Part shown: positions 46,588-58,848 of the stretch, piece by piece | Numbering within the stretch: the first letter of the stretch is position 1 | Layout: the number at the start of each line of letters is the position of its first letter | Assembly: GCA_950022295.1 (NCBI GenBank) | Contig: OX465599.1 | Coordinates: 285,345,501 to 285,409,500, forward strand | Length of the DNA: 64,000 bases | Direction of reading: 5' to 3' | Source of the DNA: Bromus sterilis | Lineage: Eukaryota > Streptophyta > Magnoliopsida > Poales > Poaceae | Program-made: the position numbers and the translations under genes | Notes under the pieces: generated by a model | What the model was told of the DNA's origin: nothing | Database searches by the model: none | Seen by the model: the letters and a program-made list of their open reading frames with translations, nothing else

Positions 46588-49500
46588 GCGCATATTTACT
46601 TTAGTAAAGGCACTTGGCCTTCATGCATTCCTCTTCCAACATATGACGGGGACTGCACATATCATTGACAAATGCAATCTATCAGTACTTCATCAAGGTA
46701 TAATGCACATGCCCGAGATCTGCAAGTCATGGTGCAGTACAAAGAGCTGACTGACAGCTCTACGGAAGAGAATTATATTGGAAATTTAGGTGGGTTCAAA
46801 TGATGGAAAATAAGATACCATAACAATGTATTGCATTGAATTGATTTCATACAATATTCTTTGATATGAACTACAAAGGTACAGAAAAACAAGTTCTACT
46901 CTTGAGGTAAATCATACCTGGCACCACCAGGACAATATATTACAAATTCGCCAGGTAGATGTCTCTATGTAGCTGCTTACAGCTGGAACAAAAAACAATG
47001 CCATCCCAATCACGTTGCTTGTCAGGTAAAATGCCACAACCACCATATACTTTGACAGGCAGAACATTCCCAGAAAGTTTTTAGGACGTCTAGCAGAACA
47101 AGCCTTGTAATTTTCAGAACTGGAATAAAATATGGGCAGAATGATCGCCCATGTAACCGCAAGAGAGAGTTTTATGACAAATCTTAGTTTCTGGCTAGAT
47201 CTCATTGTCCCTTTGGTTCTCCATGAAAAAGAAATATCAAGGACGACTGCACACAAAGAATTAGACACGTCACTGAAGAATGAAGACAGAACAACAAGAA
47301 AGTTACATCAATGTGTTACTGTACTACTAATTCGTCAAATTTCATGGTACAGATATGCACAAAAATTCCAAATTAACCTTGAATAACTCGAAGTACTGCA
47401 TTGGTTATGAAAATACTCAGAACATCCTCAAAAAAATTTGGATCTAGTAACTGAAGAGGGCTTTCCAGTCCATGCCATGCTACTATTATCAGAATCTGGA
47501 AACAGAACATATGAGGAAATATGTCAAAAGATCTGGCAGCGATTAAACAATATCCAATGTATCCCTCCTCAACCATTAATGTAAGAACTAAACCTGAAGT
47601 CCAAGCACAAGGAGTGTCCACAACCTATCAAAGCTTCTGAAGAGATGCCAAAAGGAACGGACCTCAACAAAATTTGTCTTTCCCAACCACCTCTGCTGAG
47701 ATGTGTCACTTCTAGTTTGCTATGTGCAAAAGCAGAAAAATGGAGAACAAGAGCACAAGTAAGCAACTATTGTAAAACTAATGTACTGAAACATGTACAT
47801 TTCTGTTAGTTGTGAATGTACATGAAAAGCTTAAATTGCATTATGATAAATAATAACGTGGAAAGTTATTATGAAACACAAGCTTAGGTTACATAGCTGT
47901 TCAGAATGTGAAGCTAAGATTGGTATAGTATTATTAAACAAGATAGTAATCAAGCAATGTATTTTTTGCTATATTTCAGTTTCAAGTTAAGTTTGATGGC
48001 TATCGTATTACCACATGAAACAAAAAAACATAGAGCAGATATTTTTGTTTCTGAAGGTAAAATTTAGAATTAACTTTAGCACTGAATTTTGCCAATTCCT
48101 TATATCCTCAATACAGATGAGTGGGAATATAAGATTGCTTCCCATGAAAAAAATGCAAGATTCCTTTATGCGGAACTGAATAGACCAAAAATCTTAGGTA
48201 TATGATACAATTATTATAATATATTGTGAAATGGCCTTGTTCTGATATTTACTACCTGTTGTGATTGGTCAGGTACTTCTGAATTAACAGTGTTTTGTGC
48301 TGAAGAGGAACCCTGAGGCAATTGGGAATTTTGTATCTCAGTTTCAAGAGATTTTCTATTTTTAGTCGATGTGAAAAAGAAGTCATTGTTGAGACGCATG
48401 GGCCAGCCAAGTTTGAAGCAGTCTGCAGACCTGCATCTTAACATATTTAGTACTGCATATGAGTACCAAAGAAAACACCAACAAAACGTTGTATCTAACC
48501 AGAAAAATTCGTTGAGGTCATCGTAATTTCTCCATGTTGAGTGATCAGATACTCCATTTTTGTTCTTCAGAGCTTCCTTCATTACAAAAAAAATGTCATC
48601 ATTTTAACTTCCAAAGTTGTGCTAAATCTAGTTGTTGAAAAGTATAGATGTCCAACCGCAGCAATCTCGGCGTATATTGGTGCCACTACTTTATTAAGAA
48701 ATGATTCGTCTTCTCCGCCATATGCTGGTCTGACCTTTTCCCCGGTAATTAAGCTTACAGCTCCAGAAAGCACTCCATATAGCTCGTATGACATCTGAAA
48801 CAACAAGTGGAGTCCATGATACCTTCTATTGTTGTTCTCATCCCTTGTCAACAACGAATGTCTAAGAACAGCTCCAAATAAAAGTATTGTTATATTACAA
48901 AAAAATCCTTCTAACAGAAGCATTTACATGTTAGATTTTACTAGCAAGAGATGAAAATTCATATGACCGATATAAACTAAAAAAACATATATCAAATGTT
49001 CAGAGATGATTTGAAGAAAAAGTTACATTTCGTTATAGTTTGAATCTTCAATGCAGTGAGAGCAATGGAAATATGGACTAATAGTTTACATACATGGTGA
49101 AAGAGGTAGCATAAGCATTCTGGCATAAGTCTTAAATTTGATGCTTCTCCCCATATAAGAAGATAAAGAGCTATGTACAGAAGCTTATGCTGCTGAATTT
49201 CCTGCTTCACAGAGGGCAACCTGCAGGTGCAATAAAAAGAGGACCAATACAAGTAAAAAAACACTTCCTTGAAATTCATTCAAATTGATGTTAAATTATC
49301 TGCAGGCCAATCTAGAGATATAAAAATTGCATATGTTTACCATATGTTGCTTTTTCTCCCCAAAAATTTGCACCACGTCAGATAATTCTCAAATGTCTTC
49401 GCCAATAATTCTTCCACTGCTCTTTCATCAAGCTAAATATAGGCATATCAAAAATCTTATTCTAATATGTTAACCAGAAGATAGAAAAGGAAAAAATATT

Positions 49501-52500
49501 CATGTATGAGTACCATCGGAGCAGAGGATGACTTTGGATTCAACCGAGCATGCATATTTGCAAGCAGAAGAATGAGATGCTCCCTTTGGTTGGCAACATT
49601 CCCTTTCTACCCCACAGAAAAAAAGCAAGCCCAATTACTCAGCTGAAATGCAAGATAAAGCCATTGGTACTGAATCTGAGATTTGAATATATAACTAGTC
49701 AACCTGGAATCCGAACCAGCTTTGCAGCCATCGAAAAATATCTGTATGAGTTTTTCCACCGTTGACATTAGCTAATGGAAGACTGCGGACATTAAACACC
49801 GCAGACACTGCAACTTTGATCTGCACAATAGTATATATCATAAGAAACCTCATCTAAATGCGGAATGCAGGCTCAATAAGTAAGTAAAAAGTTAAAGGGT
49901 ATTCATTCCATTGAATAATTAGTATCCTCTTATGAGACATAACTTTATAATTAAATATCCATAATACAGTTTGTTTTTAGCACTAGCCAATTGCTACTAT
50001 GATTTTTATCCTAGCAAATTTATCCTGCAATAAGCATTGGTCCTTGTCTTGGCAAATATCATCTCGTAACTCAGGTCAAGCCCTGGCGCAAGGATCCAGT
50101 GCCATTTGTATCATATCAAACATGAAGATATCATGAATCATTGGCCCTATTAAAAGGTCACACTTATTCTTTGGATTTTTTCAGTATATTTTAATTATCC
50201 TTGAACAAATAGTATACCTGGATTTTTTTTTATGGTTTCGAGTAAAAATATGTGCAAACCTCTTGAAGAAGCATGATTGGTTGCTGACTTGATCTAGGAT
50301 GAAGTGGAATAATATTGTATCGGAATAAGCCTGACTTGTCGGCAAAATCTTCACCAGCAACAAGGCTCTGCAAAGTTACGAAAGCATTAACCTCATGGCA
50401 CGCCATACATCATAGTTATCATTTTGTGAACAGTATCACAACCTCCAAGCCAGTCCCAATGAGAACAGCCTTCATAACTTCTCCCAGGACAGGCATGAGT
50501 TCATGTGCATTAGCTTGCTTTTTCCTATAAAATAGGTAGAAGAGGATGGGAACCAAACATTGTTTTAGGGACAGTGGTAGATAATGGAAACTTTTATTGG
50601 CCCCGGCTTCTGTGTCATAAGATTTTAAGAAAGAAGTCTACAATACAGATTAGTATCTCAGAAAAAGATCTTACTTCTCATAGAATGATTTAATCTCTCG
50701 GGCATCATTTCTTTCTTTCCTCTTTGAGAAAGTGCTTTTCTCATCCTGTTTGGAAAGTAGATACAACATAAGACCCATTATTAACCAATAAATAGTGCCT
50801 AGTTGCATATATGTCAATATAACAGAGAAAAACGTGCATTGATTTCTGAAACAAGGATTGCCTGCTAAGATGCACTTAATATACATTTACAGCATGCATA
50901 TTATGCTCCAATATTCAGGATATTTATTTATTTATTGCATTTATGCAGTATGAATATAGTTAATTTTCAGCATATACACACCTGCTCCAGTCTCTGAAGA
51001 AGTGCAGTTTTAAATTGCCTAACACCCCTCCCTGTTGAACGAGAATCCATCATATGAGCCTTTTCAAAGGCGTGAAATCGACCTGTAAAAGAAAAAAATT
51101 AACTCTTGTTGGCAAAGACTCACTTTTGCTTTCTAAGATACATTCAATGATTGTAATACGTGGTATGAAGAGAAAAATAGACAGGCAGAGCGAATCATAC
51201 GATAATTGAGATATTTGACACTCTTTTTTGGAAACATAGGCGGTTGCAGGGATAACGTATTGCTGATCTTGTGCCAAGAGGGCTAATAAGTGCACTGTTC
51301 AGGAAGACTTAACAAACCAAAGCTGTATCTGTGATATCCAAGGTGCCATGACTGTTAATGTGCTTGCTGAGTATCTTGAACTTTGAGATCTTTTACCTGA
51401 GGATGTTTTGCAGCCTGACAGGCACGACATCCATCGTTGATGGATTTCTTCTTCAGGCCAGTACTCTGCTAAGTCAGCCTATGAAGATTCCTTCCAGAGC
51501 TCAGTTCAGTTTCAGCCCTGGGAACACATTTGGAAGTCGTGGGTGCCGGGTAAGTGCTGCTTCTTCCTTTTGGCTTGTGACCCACAAAAGATGGTGGACG
51601 GATGACTGACTCGCTCGACGAAACCTCCCGCATCCTGCACTCTGTCCTCATTGTGACCAGGGCAATGAAACAATTGATCATCTGCTCGTCAACTGTGTGT
51701 TTGCGAGGCATTTCTGGTTGGCGGTTTGGCCTTCAAGGGCTATCACCCTCAGTCAAGGATAGGAATTTCGACAACTGGTGGAGAAGAGCAAATGGCGCGG
51801 CCAGTGGTAAAGTGCAAAAGGGCCTTGATTCTCTTGTCATCCTTGGTGGCCTGGACCTTTTGGAGGCACCGTAATCGTTGTGTTATTGATGGTGCTGATC
51901 CTAACTTGTCCGCTGCCTTGTTGCTGGAGGTAGAGGAGGCATAAGTTTGGGATATGGCTGGGGCTCGAGGGTTTTCCCTCTTGAGCACCATTCTTCCCAT
52001 GGCTTGTTAGAATAAATTCGAAGCGCGTAGTAGATCATCCTCTAATCAAGCAATCCGCGAGGCACGACACCGAGATTTGTTAACGAAGTTCACCGAACAT
52101 CGGTTACATCTCCGGGGCCTGACTATGGGCGCTCCTCCCCATGACACCGCTACAATACCGCACACCGGCCACCCGGGCGTCGGCACACGCCGCCGGCTCC
52201 CCCTGCGTGCCTGTGCTATTATGTTGGCATAGGTTACAACCGTGGGGTGCCTCTCATTATATGAGAGCCCAAGGATACAACGTGTCCGACTCCAACACTA
52301 CACGTATCCTACCCACACTACAACTCCAAGTCCATTGTAACCCAACTCTAGTACACAATATGAGACACAAACTCAACAAACTCCACCTTGGCGAATATTC
52401 TCCACCACCTTGAATTTGTCCATGCATCAAACTTTCATGTACTCCGGACTTGAGTTGTCTTCTTCGTAGCTTACTGAGAGCTACTCGACGAGTTTGCCGC

Positions 52501-55259
52501 AGACCCGCCGCCTCCGTGAGATCCTTCCGCTATTCCTGCAACTCCACTCTCCGTGACTCCACCTGCAATAGTGCTCCCTTGCAACTTGTAAAGATGCGAA
52601 GCCGTCCTCTCTTCAATCATCACGATCACCTCATCTTCCATGATTTTCAAGGTCTTCTTATCCCGATCACAACGGAATTCCATACCACCATCATGAAGAA
52701 CTCCAAGCGAAATTAGATTCATTCTTAGCCCTGACACATGCCTGACTCCCCGAAGCATCCTCTCAACTCCGTCAAACATCTTGATTTTGATGTCACCTAC
52801 TCCAACAACACGATAACCTATGTCATCGCCCACATAGGTTGAACCAAACTCACCAGACTTATACGAAGAGAACCACTCCCTATTGGGTGTCGCATGAAAA
52901 GAGCTAGCTGAATCCAACATCCACGCTTCACTTTTGGTTGATCGTCTGTCTGATACTACGAGAACATCACTATTGTTGTTCGAGTCATCACCACGAGCTG
53001 CCACATTAGCACTAGACTCACCATCCAGATCTTCTTCGGCGAATTCTCATCCATCACATGATAAATATATATCAGCGTCCATCTTAGCTGACTTAACTTC
53101 CCGCAACGCCTTCAAGCATCCCTGTTGTGCCAACAAATCTTTCACCCGTGTCTGCCATAACCCAAAGTTTCCAGTTCCGTCAAACTTCTCCACCTCAAAT
53201 CTGGTACCCGATGGCGCCATGATTCTTTGTATAGGTGACACTGCGAAAAATTATCCCAGCTTCTCTTCTCACGTGATGCCCAAGTACTAGTGTACTAATA
53301 GCAAATCCAATCAAAAAACACCTTCTGATCTTGGGCTGCTCCTTTGCACAACTTCCAATGCTAGTTTTGCCTTTGCAAATTTCCTTGCTATTTCCGATGG
53401 ATACACGTACGCTACCACGATGGATTGTTTTCCTTGCCGTTTTGATCTGTACGCTGTTGCTCGTTGTCCCTTGCCTCCTGCTGCTGCTAGCTCGCACGCC
53501 TCAAGCAGTCCGGTTCGGACACAAAGCTTTACCGGGACTCAGTCCCTTTTTTCCAAAACAAATCCAGCCGGCTGCTACGCGTTGTACGTCCGCACGTCCG
53601 CGCCGATCTTCTGAGCATTGCCTTCCAACGCGCTAGGCGATCCGTTCCACGCGTCTGGCCGCTCCATAACTCGGCGCCGCTGCACGATCTCAATTGATAG
53701 TTGCCTCCGTTTCAACAACGCTCCACTACTGCCGCTTTCGTCGCGATCCAATCAATCCTCTTGATCAACACGATTTGCCTCAATCTTAAACCTTGCTCAT
53801 GATACCACTTGTTAGAATAAATTCGAAGCGCGTAGTAGATCATCCTCTAATCAAGCAATCCGCAAGGCACGACACCGAGATTTGTTAACGAAGTTCACCG
53901 AACATCGATTACATCTCCGAGGCCTGACTATGGGCGCTCCTCCCCATGACACCGCTACAATACCGCACACCGGTCACCCGGGCGCCGGCACACGCCGCCG
54001 GCTAGCTCCCCCTGCGTGCCTGTGCTATTATGTTGGCATAGGTTACAACCGTGGGGTGCCTCTCATTATATGAGAGCCCAAGGATACAACGTGTCCGACT
54101 CCAACACTACACGTATCCTACCCACACTACAACTCCAAGTCCATTGTAACCCAACTCTAGTACACAATATGAGACACAAACTCAACATGGCTTAGGCTTG
54201 TTTGTGGTCGTTTTGCTCTCCTTTTTGTGGCGCGGGTGAGTTTTTGTGTCATGTAAACCGTGTGGGGTGTGTGTGTTTGTGACTTTGCGTATTCAGGGTT
54301 TTATACCTTTCTCCTCTTCTCTAATACTCCGTATAATGGTACGAATATCTCCAGAGTGTTCGAGGAAAAAAAACTATCTGTATTGTTAAGGCTTCCAACA
54401 ACCTACTCTGCTAACGAAGGGAAATAAACTGAAAGGTAGTACGAGAAGAATGTTGTCCGTGGAAGAATCTCTGGCTGATAGCTACCTGCAAATGGTTTCT
54501 ATAACAGACCTTCCAGCCTTTGGAATATAACCAGGATCCTACAACACATTTCTTTTACATGAAAGTGAAAGAAGAGAATATTCAAGATTCAAGGAGGTGG
54601 TGTGCTAACTGCTAAGCATGCGAGCTGCCAAGTGGCGCATCTTCCTTTGCGGAATCTCCAAATCACCATATGTAACTAAACTAGCATCGATGTTGCATAA
54701 GCCATGGTAGAAAAGCAGCGGTAGACAACAACCAAGCACCGAAGAACTCATGATCACCAACCATGAACTTCCAGCAGCAAAAGGATATGAGATATGACAA
54801 CAAGATAGAAAAGAACACTCTTGAACTGAAACAAATGGAACCAAAACAAGCTCGAAACTCCTCAGGATGGCATTTCTTCGAACGCGTGGTGGGTGTCAGC
54901 GAGCCACAGTCCAAGATGCATGAAAAAGGCATGGAGAAAACTTAAGAGCGTCATCGTGCGGGCTCTTGCTTACAGAGGTATGCGACGCGCGGGGACTCGG
55001 CCTCGATCTGGTTGGCGACGCGCAGGAACGGGCGTATCTCCGACACGAGCGTCTGCGGGAGCTTCTCGCTGTCGAACTGCAGCGCCGCCTGCACGGCGCT
55101 GGCGCTGGCGCTCGCCTCCGCGGAGCCCGCGCTGGAGGACGGCGGCGGAAGCGGCGGCGGAGGAGGGGGCGGACGCCACTGCGGCGCCGGCGCCGGCACG
55201 TACCGCAGCGGCCGGCTCGACGGGCCCACAGGCTCGATCTCCACGATCTCCGGCTCCAT
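36643..55259 (-). CDS. callose synthase (1,3-beta-glucan synthase), CalS8-like, 41 exons
   Basis: It makes callose from UDP-glucose at the plasma membrane or cell plate. Hand splicing gives 5856 nt, 1951 aa (family about 1900-1980). Exons 1-10: 55259-54974, 51082-50982, 50745-50675, 50524-50443, 50367-50260, 49820-49704, 49606-49514, 49432-49341, 49220-49094, 48794-48657. Exons 11-20: 48576-48500, 48430-48256, 47719-47594, 47495-47378, 47246-46918, 46652-46600, 46501-46441, 46140-46059, 45943-45894, 45823-45737. Exons 21-30: 45658-45524, 45417-45320, 45243-45159, 44301-44141, 44024-43901, 42941-42847, 42756-42609, 42524-42373, 41600-41494, 41394-41296. Exons 31-41: 41202-41134, 40798-40624, 40540-40429, 40187-40068, 39993-39878, 39803-39720, 39516-39404, 39323-39094, 38070-37228, 37137-36952, 36873-36643. 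All borders are GT/AG and in phase. Landmarks: STGRGVRQFKTALLQRLEQ (N-terminus), IWGEASNLRLMPECL (FKS1 domain), membrane helices at about 490-790, HAIIFTRGEALQTIDMNQ and RFHYGHPDIFDRMFHLTRGG (glucan synthase core, about 1050 on), helices to the C-terminus. CalS8 is suggested by LPQTLVSEIRPFLR at the start; the paralogue is uncertain. Confidence 0.93.
46555..46586. repeat. (AAT)n microsatellite in intron 16 of callose synthase
   Basis: About ten AAT units fill a third of the 98-bp intron between exons 16 and 17, close to the 5' splice site. Confidence 0.9.
52005..54187 (-). mobile_element. deletion-derivative Ty1/copia element
   Basis: The LTRs 52005-52378 and 53810-54187 begin tgttagaata and end ctcaaca. 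They differ by five substitutions, all transitions, and a 4-bp indel. A perfect 5-bp target duplication, tggct, flanks the element (52000-52004, 54188-54192). The primer-binding site is gctcatgatacca on the plus strand (53795-53807), the initiator-Met type. Only 1.4 kb of interior remains, with gag and protease parts; integrase and reverse transcriptase are absent. It sits inside the LINE fragment in intron 1 of callose synthase. Confidence 0.92.
52471..53219 (-). pseudogene. copia gag start and protease / GAG_pre-integrase remnant
   Basis: The first frame starts at ATG 53219: APSGTRFEVEKFDGTGNFGL then WQTRVKDLLAQQGC, the copia gag start, ending at a stop near 53047. A second frame (53004-52471) carries WMLDSASSFHATPNREWF, a protease-like active site with DSA for DSG, followed by GVRHVSGLRMNLISLGVL and RTASHLYKLQGST, the pre-integrase motif. 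The zinc knuckle and everything after pre-integrase are gone. Confidence 0.85.
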
Positions 55260-55312
55260 CGCTGCGGAAGAGACGAGCAATGAGCAGCCAGAGCACCACC
55301 ACCATGGCTGCT

Positions 55313-55320
55313 CTTATAAG
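55313..55320 (-). promoter_or_regulatory. probable TATA box of callose synthase
   Basis: The sequence cttataag lies 54 bases upstream of the ATG at 55259. With a start site about 30 bases downstream the leader would be very short. An out-of-frame ATG at 55305 would then lie outside the transcript; if transcription starts further up, that ATG opens a long overlapping frame and could reduce translation. Confidence 0.45.
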
Positions 55321-55821
55321 TGATTAATCAATCCTGGCGCTCGGCCTTCGCTTTCGCTTTGGTCGTCGCCTTAGCCGCTAAGCTTTATCGCTTTTCTCCC
55401 CGCCGGGCCGGCGCAGAGGTGGCGGCTTTAGCTTTTTTGGAGATCTCTCGTTTGGTTGGACTGGGGCTCGTGTGCGTGCACTGGTGAGGATGGTGAGTCA
55501 GTGGCGAGGCTTTTGTGCGAGGCCGGCTGGGAGGGAGGGAGAGGGAAGCAATTAAGTGCGGGAAAAGATGGTGTGGGGATGGGGAGAGGCTTTTTGAACG
55601 TTCGGGGGTGGGGTGAGCGTCGGAGAAAAAGCGTTGGAGAAAAAAGCGTGGGAGCGTCTACTGTCTAGTGCTAGATTGGCTTTTTTTGTTTTCTTCGTTT
55701 GGTGTCTTTTGCGAGAGAAAATAATTGCATTTGGCTTTGCTTTGTGGTGTGATTAGTGTGAGGGTTTGGCGTCCTGATCTATATAGTAGGTGGGTAGAGT
55801 GCTTTAGAGAGCACTGGCTAA

Positions 55822-57093
55822 GAACATCTCCAGCCGTTCGGCCCCCCAAGCCGATTTTCGGTGCTATTTTAGCGCCGTTTGGGGGCGTTCGGGCGGCGAA
55901 ACCGGCTTGGGGGCGGATCCCCAGCCGCGGCCCCAAGATGCTCCCCAAGTTCGACCAAATTCCATCAAATATAGTCAAAATTCAGCGAGATTTATAATAT
56001 TCGGTCTAAATTTATTACATAGGTAGGAAATAAAAAACTACTAGGTCGCCGCCTTCACTGCTCGCCTCCTCCTGCGGCACCGTCGACGCCGCTCGTCGCC
56101 GTCCCTTCACGGGTACTCGAGGCGCGGCTCGTTGCCGTCCTGGACGTGGTAGAGGACATTGAGGAGCGTGCGCTCCTCGGGGCAACACCACAACATCCGG
56201 CCGAGGCGGTTCATCGGGCCCGACACCGGTTCCAGCCCTTCGGTGGAGGCGAGCGCCTGGTTGCGGCGCTCCTCGAAGTGCGTCGTCCAGCGGGCGACGT
56301 TGTGCGCCGCGTTCGCTGGGTCAGCGAGCTCGGCCTCCGTCATTGTGGCGCGGATGGCGAGGACTTCCCGGTCGAACTGCGCCCCTTGAGGCAGCGGCGG
56401 CACCGGCACGCCGGCGGCACTGAGCACCCAGCCGGGCGGTGTCCGCATGTCCGGCGGGCAGGGGTAGTTCCCCTGGGACAGGAGGATCGCCTCAGCGCGG
56501 GTGAGGGCGCGGCGGTTGCCGTTCATGTTGCGGGGATTGCGGTCCATGGCGACCGGAGTGCGGCGAGTGGGGAGGAAGTAGAGTGCGGCGAGAGGGGAGG
56601 AAAGGAGGAATAGAGTGCGCTGTGTCCCTCGACGGCGAGCCCGCTTTATATAGCGGCGGGGGGGGGGGGGGGGGGGGTGCATGCGGCGGGACACGCGGCG
56701 GACGCGCGGCGGCAATTGGACTACTCCGCGGCGTTTGATTCCCACTGCAGCGGCGATTGGACTGGACTCCGACGCCGCATTAATTCCCCTGCGGCGGCGT
56801 CAGGAGCGAGGAAGACGAGGCAAGAGGATGAGCACGCCGCGTGGGAAAGACGTCGACAGGTGGGGCCGTGGGGAGGACGCGCGCGAAAGATTCCCGAGTT
56901 CGCGCGCTTTCCTTTCATCCGGCGCCCCCAAGCGACCCCCAGCGCGTCGGGTTTGGCTTGGGATCGCCGGACTCAATTTTTACCCAATCGGGCGCTATTT
57001 GGGCCCTTGGGGGCGCGGCTGGGCGATTTTTCCTCCATCCGGCGCAAATAGCGCCGTCTTGTGGGCCTCTTGGGGGCGCGGCTGGAGATGCTC
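55822..57093. mobile_element. PIF/Harbinger-type element in the callose synthase upstream region
   Basis: The ends gaacatctccagccg and cggctggagatgctc form a 15-bp inverted repeat with one mismatch, flanked by TAA on both sides (55819-55821, 57094-57096). The 1272-bp element encodes only the small ORF listed next; no DDE transposase is seen. It contains a 20-base G run (56658-56677). Confidence 0.8.
56107..56547 (-). CDS. transposon-borne ORF, 146 aa, unknown function
   Basis: From ATG 56547 an intact frame reads MDRNPRNMNGNRRALTRAEA and continues with LSQGNYPCPPDMRTPPGW, AAGVPVPPLP, then LADPANAAHNVARWTTHFEE, and ends EPRLEYP. I recall similar hypothetical proteins as very common in wheat-group genomes (RAEAILLSQGNYPCPPDMR..., ending RLEYP), which fits a transposon passenger rather than a host gene. 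No known domain is visible. The Pro-rich upstream extension of the frame (to 56745) starts without support. Confidence 0.55.
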   Translation of the reverse strand: MDRNPRNMNGNRRALTRAEAILLSQGNYPCPPDMRTPPGWVLSAAGVPVPPLPQGAQFDREVLAIRATMTEAELADPANAAHNVARWTTHFEERRNQALASTEGLEPVSGPMNRLGRMLWCCPEERTLLNVLYHVQDGNEPRLEYP

Positions 57094-57116
57094 TAAGCAA
57101 TGTTGTTTTGGGTTAA

Positions 57117-58825
57117 AAGCATCTCTAACAAATCTTATATCGCATGAGCCTTTAACATCGTGATAAAATGCATGAAAATCATGATATCGTTGCACATGAT
57201 TTGTATAAAGTGAACATGGCACAATAGCATATTTGATGATCAATTGCATAACATGAATATGGCACAGTAGAATCCAAATGCACATTAAATAGCAAAAGTT
57301 TTCGCATCCAAAATCAAGAAAAATGAATCATCCTCAATGTATGAACCTTGAACACTACCATCACCGATCACCACCACCACCACTCTCACCACCTCCTCCC
57401 AAACCTTCTTCACCCTCTCCTTATCCTTATTTTCATCCGGCTTTTCCTTGTTTCGCCCCCCCCTTTGGTGCTTCATCATTTTCTTCATCATCCTTCTAGT
57501 TTACAAGGGAGCCTTTTTTTGGAGGAGATTCATTGTCCCTCAAGCTCCATTTCTCACTATCCTTGAGCAAGAGCCAACAATGGCCAAGTTTGAATGAGCT
57601 TCCCTTAAAACTCGGGCTTGCCTTGAACAACTCATTGGCAATTTGATCCTACAACGATCATGAAAAGGTGAGGACAACTACTCATCAACAAATGATGCAA
57701 TGGTGAACCACAAACAAGATTGAAACTTACATAATCATCGATTGTACATCCACTTGGTCAGGCATTTTCCGCTTGGAACAAACATCCACTCCATCGGCTA
57801 CAAGTTTTCTTGATTATTATCCATCGACCTTGAAGTGATTTCAAAGAACGGGTCGACGGAATCGACACAAGTTTGTGGTATTTATCTTCAATCAGTTGCC
57901 AATATTTCTTCCCATTTTGATCTTTCCCATGACCGCGTCGAGAGACACACTCTCCCATGCCCGAATCAAGCATGTGTCCTCCACTTCGATATAGTTTCTG
58001 GTCCTCTTCGTGAAATTTACTTGAGTACCATCAACTTATTCTTCATCCACTTCTTCCACTTCATCATTGTTGCTGTCATCCCTCTCTTCAGTCTCCGGAT
58101 TTGCAGCGCCTTGCACATCCATTCTCGGTTCAAAATCGTCAAGAGGCGCACTCAAGTCCATCACGTTTGCGTCCAACATGTCATAATATAATTGAGTACT
58201 ACAAAAGCGATTTGAGAATCCTAGAAGAAATAGAAAGAGGAGTATGAGTTCATCGTCCAAAGAACAAAGAGAATTTTATTACCTTGAGGGAATATCAATG
58301 AACATGTCGCTGCCGCCACTCGAACTGACCGGATCCGGTGTAGATAGTGCCGTCGTGGACCGTGGCCTTTTCGTAGTCTTCTTGATCTTCCTCGTTGGGC
58401 CGATAGATCCTTGGATGACATGGCTGCCCTGCTGCTTTCGTTTTGCGGCGGCGGTCGAAGGAAGAGGGGTGGTGGGGGTGGGAACCACGGGGGGGGGGGG
58501 CGTGGATTCACTGATAGAGCTACTTCGTTAGGTCGAGGGTCCATACGGACGGCTACGCACGCTGGTGAGGCGAGAAACGGGACAACTTCGGACGGAATTG
58601 TGGTGGCGGTGAGGCACGTAAACAAGGAAGTTTCACTCATGTCAACGCACGGATAGGGATATGGGGAGATATGCCGCCCACGGGATGGTTTTTGGTGCTC
58701 CCCGTGAAAAAAATTGTGGGACGAGCCAATATACGGTACCTGTTCGGGCCATTTTTTCCCCGGTACCGTATATCGGCGGTTATTTTGCGGGACGGGCGCT
58801 TTTGGCGGATCTGCTAGAGTTGCTC
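57117..58825 (-). mobile_element. second PIF/Harbinger-like element with Myb-like ORF relic
   Basis: The ends aagcatctctaacaaatc and its imperfect complement gatctgctagagttgctc are flanked by TAA (57114-57116, 58826-58828). The interior carries remnants of the Harbinger Myb/SANT-like accessory protein. A sequence of more than 40 bp around the left junction recurs at the right junction (see findings). Confidence 0.7.
57758..58488 (-). pseudogene. Harbinger Myb/SANT-like accessory ORF, broken
   Basis: Pieces in order: KRKQQGSHVIQGSIGPTRKI near 58.4 kb, then DDFEPRMDVQGAANPETEER with an acidic tail near 58.1 kb, then RTRNYIEVEDTCLIRAWESV near 57.97 kb, and KDQNGKKYWQLIEDKYHKL with SLKSLQGRWIIIKKTCSRWSG (57.78-57.93 kb), the trihelix/Myb-like DNA-binding part. 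Frameshifts and stops separate them. Such proteins work together with the Harbinger transposase. Confidence 0.7.
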
Positions 58826-58848
58826 TAAGCAATGTTGTTTTGGGTTAA

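Larger units (their letters stand above)
51440..54390 (+). mobile_element. LINE 3' fragment in callose synthase intron 1 (split by a copia element)
   Basis: On the plus strand the sequence decodes, with frame breaks, to a zf-RVT-like end of a plant L1-type reverse transcriptase: AYEDSFQSSVQFQPWEHIWK, SWVPGKCCFFLL, then LVAWTFWRHRNRCVIDGADP and NLSAALLLEVEEA. It runs from about 51440 to 52004 and resumes after the copia insertion at 54188, ending near an A-rich gaggaaaaaaaac at ~54361. It is 5'-truncated and dead, and lies opposite to the gene's direction. Confidence 0.75.

Noticed and set aside
54893..55327. Arg/Ala-rich plus-strand frames at the callose synthase start
   Set aside because: Mirror frames of GC-rich exon 1, which carries the conserved N-terminal motif on the minus strand.
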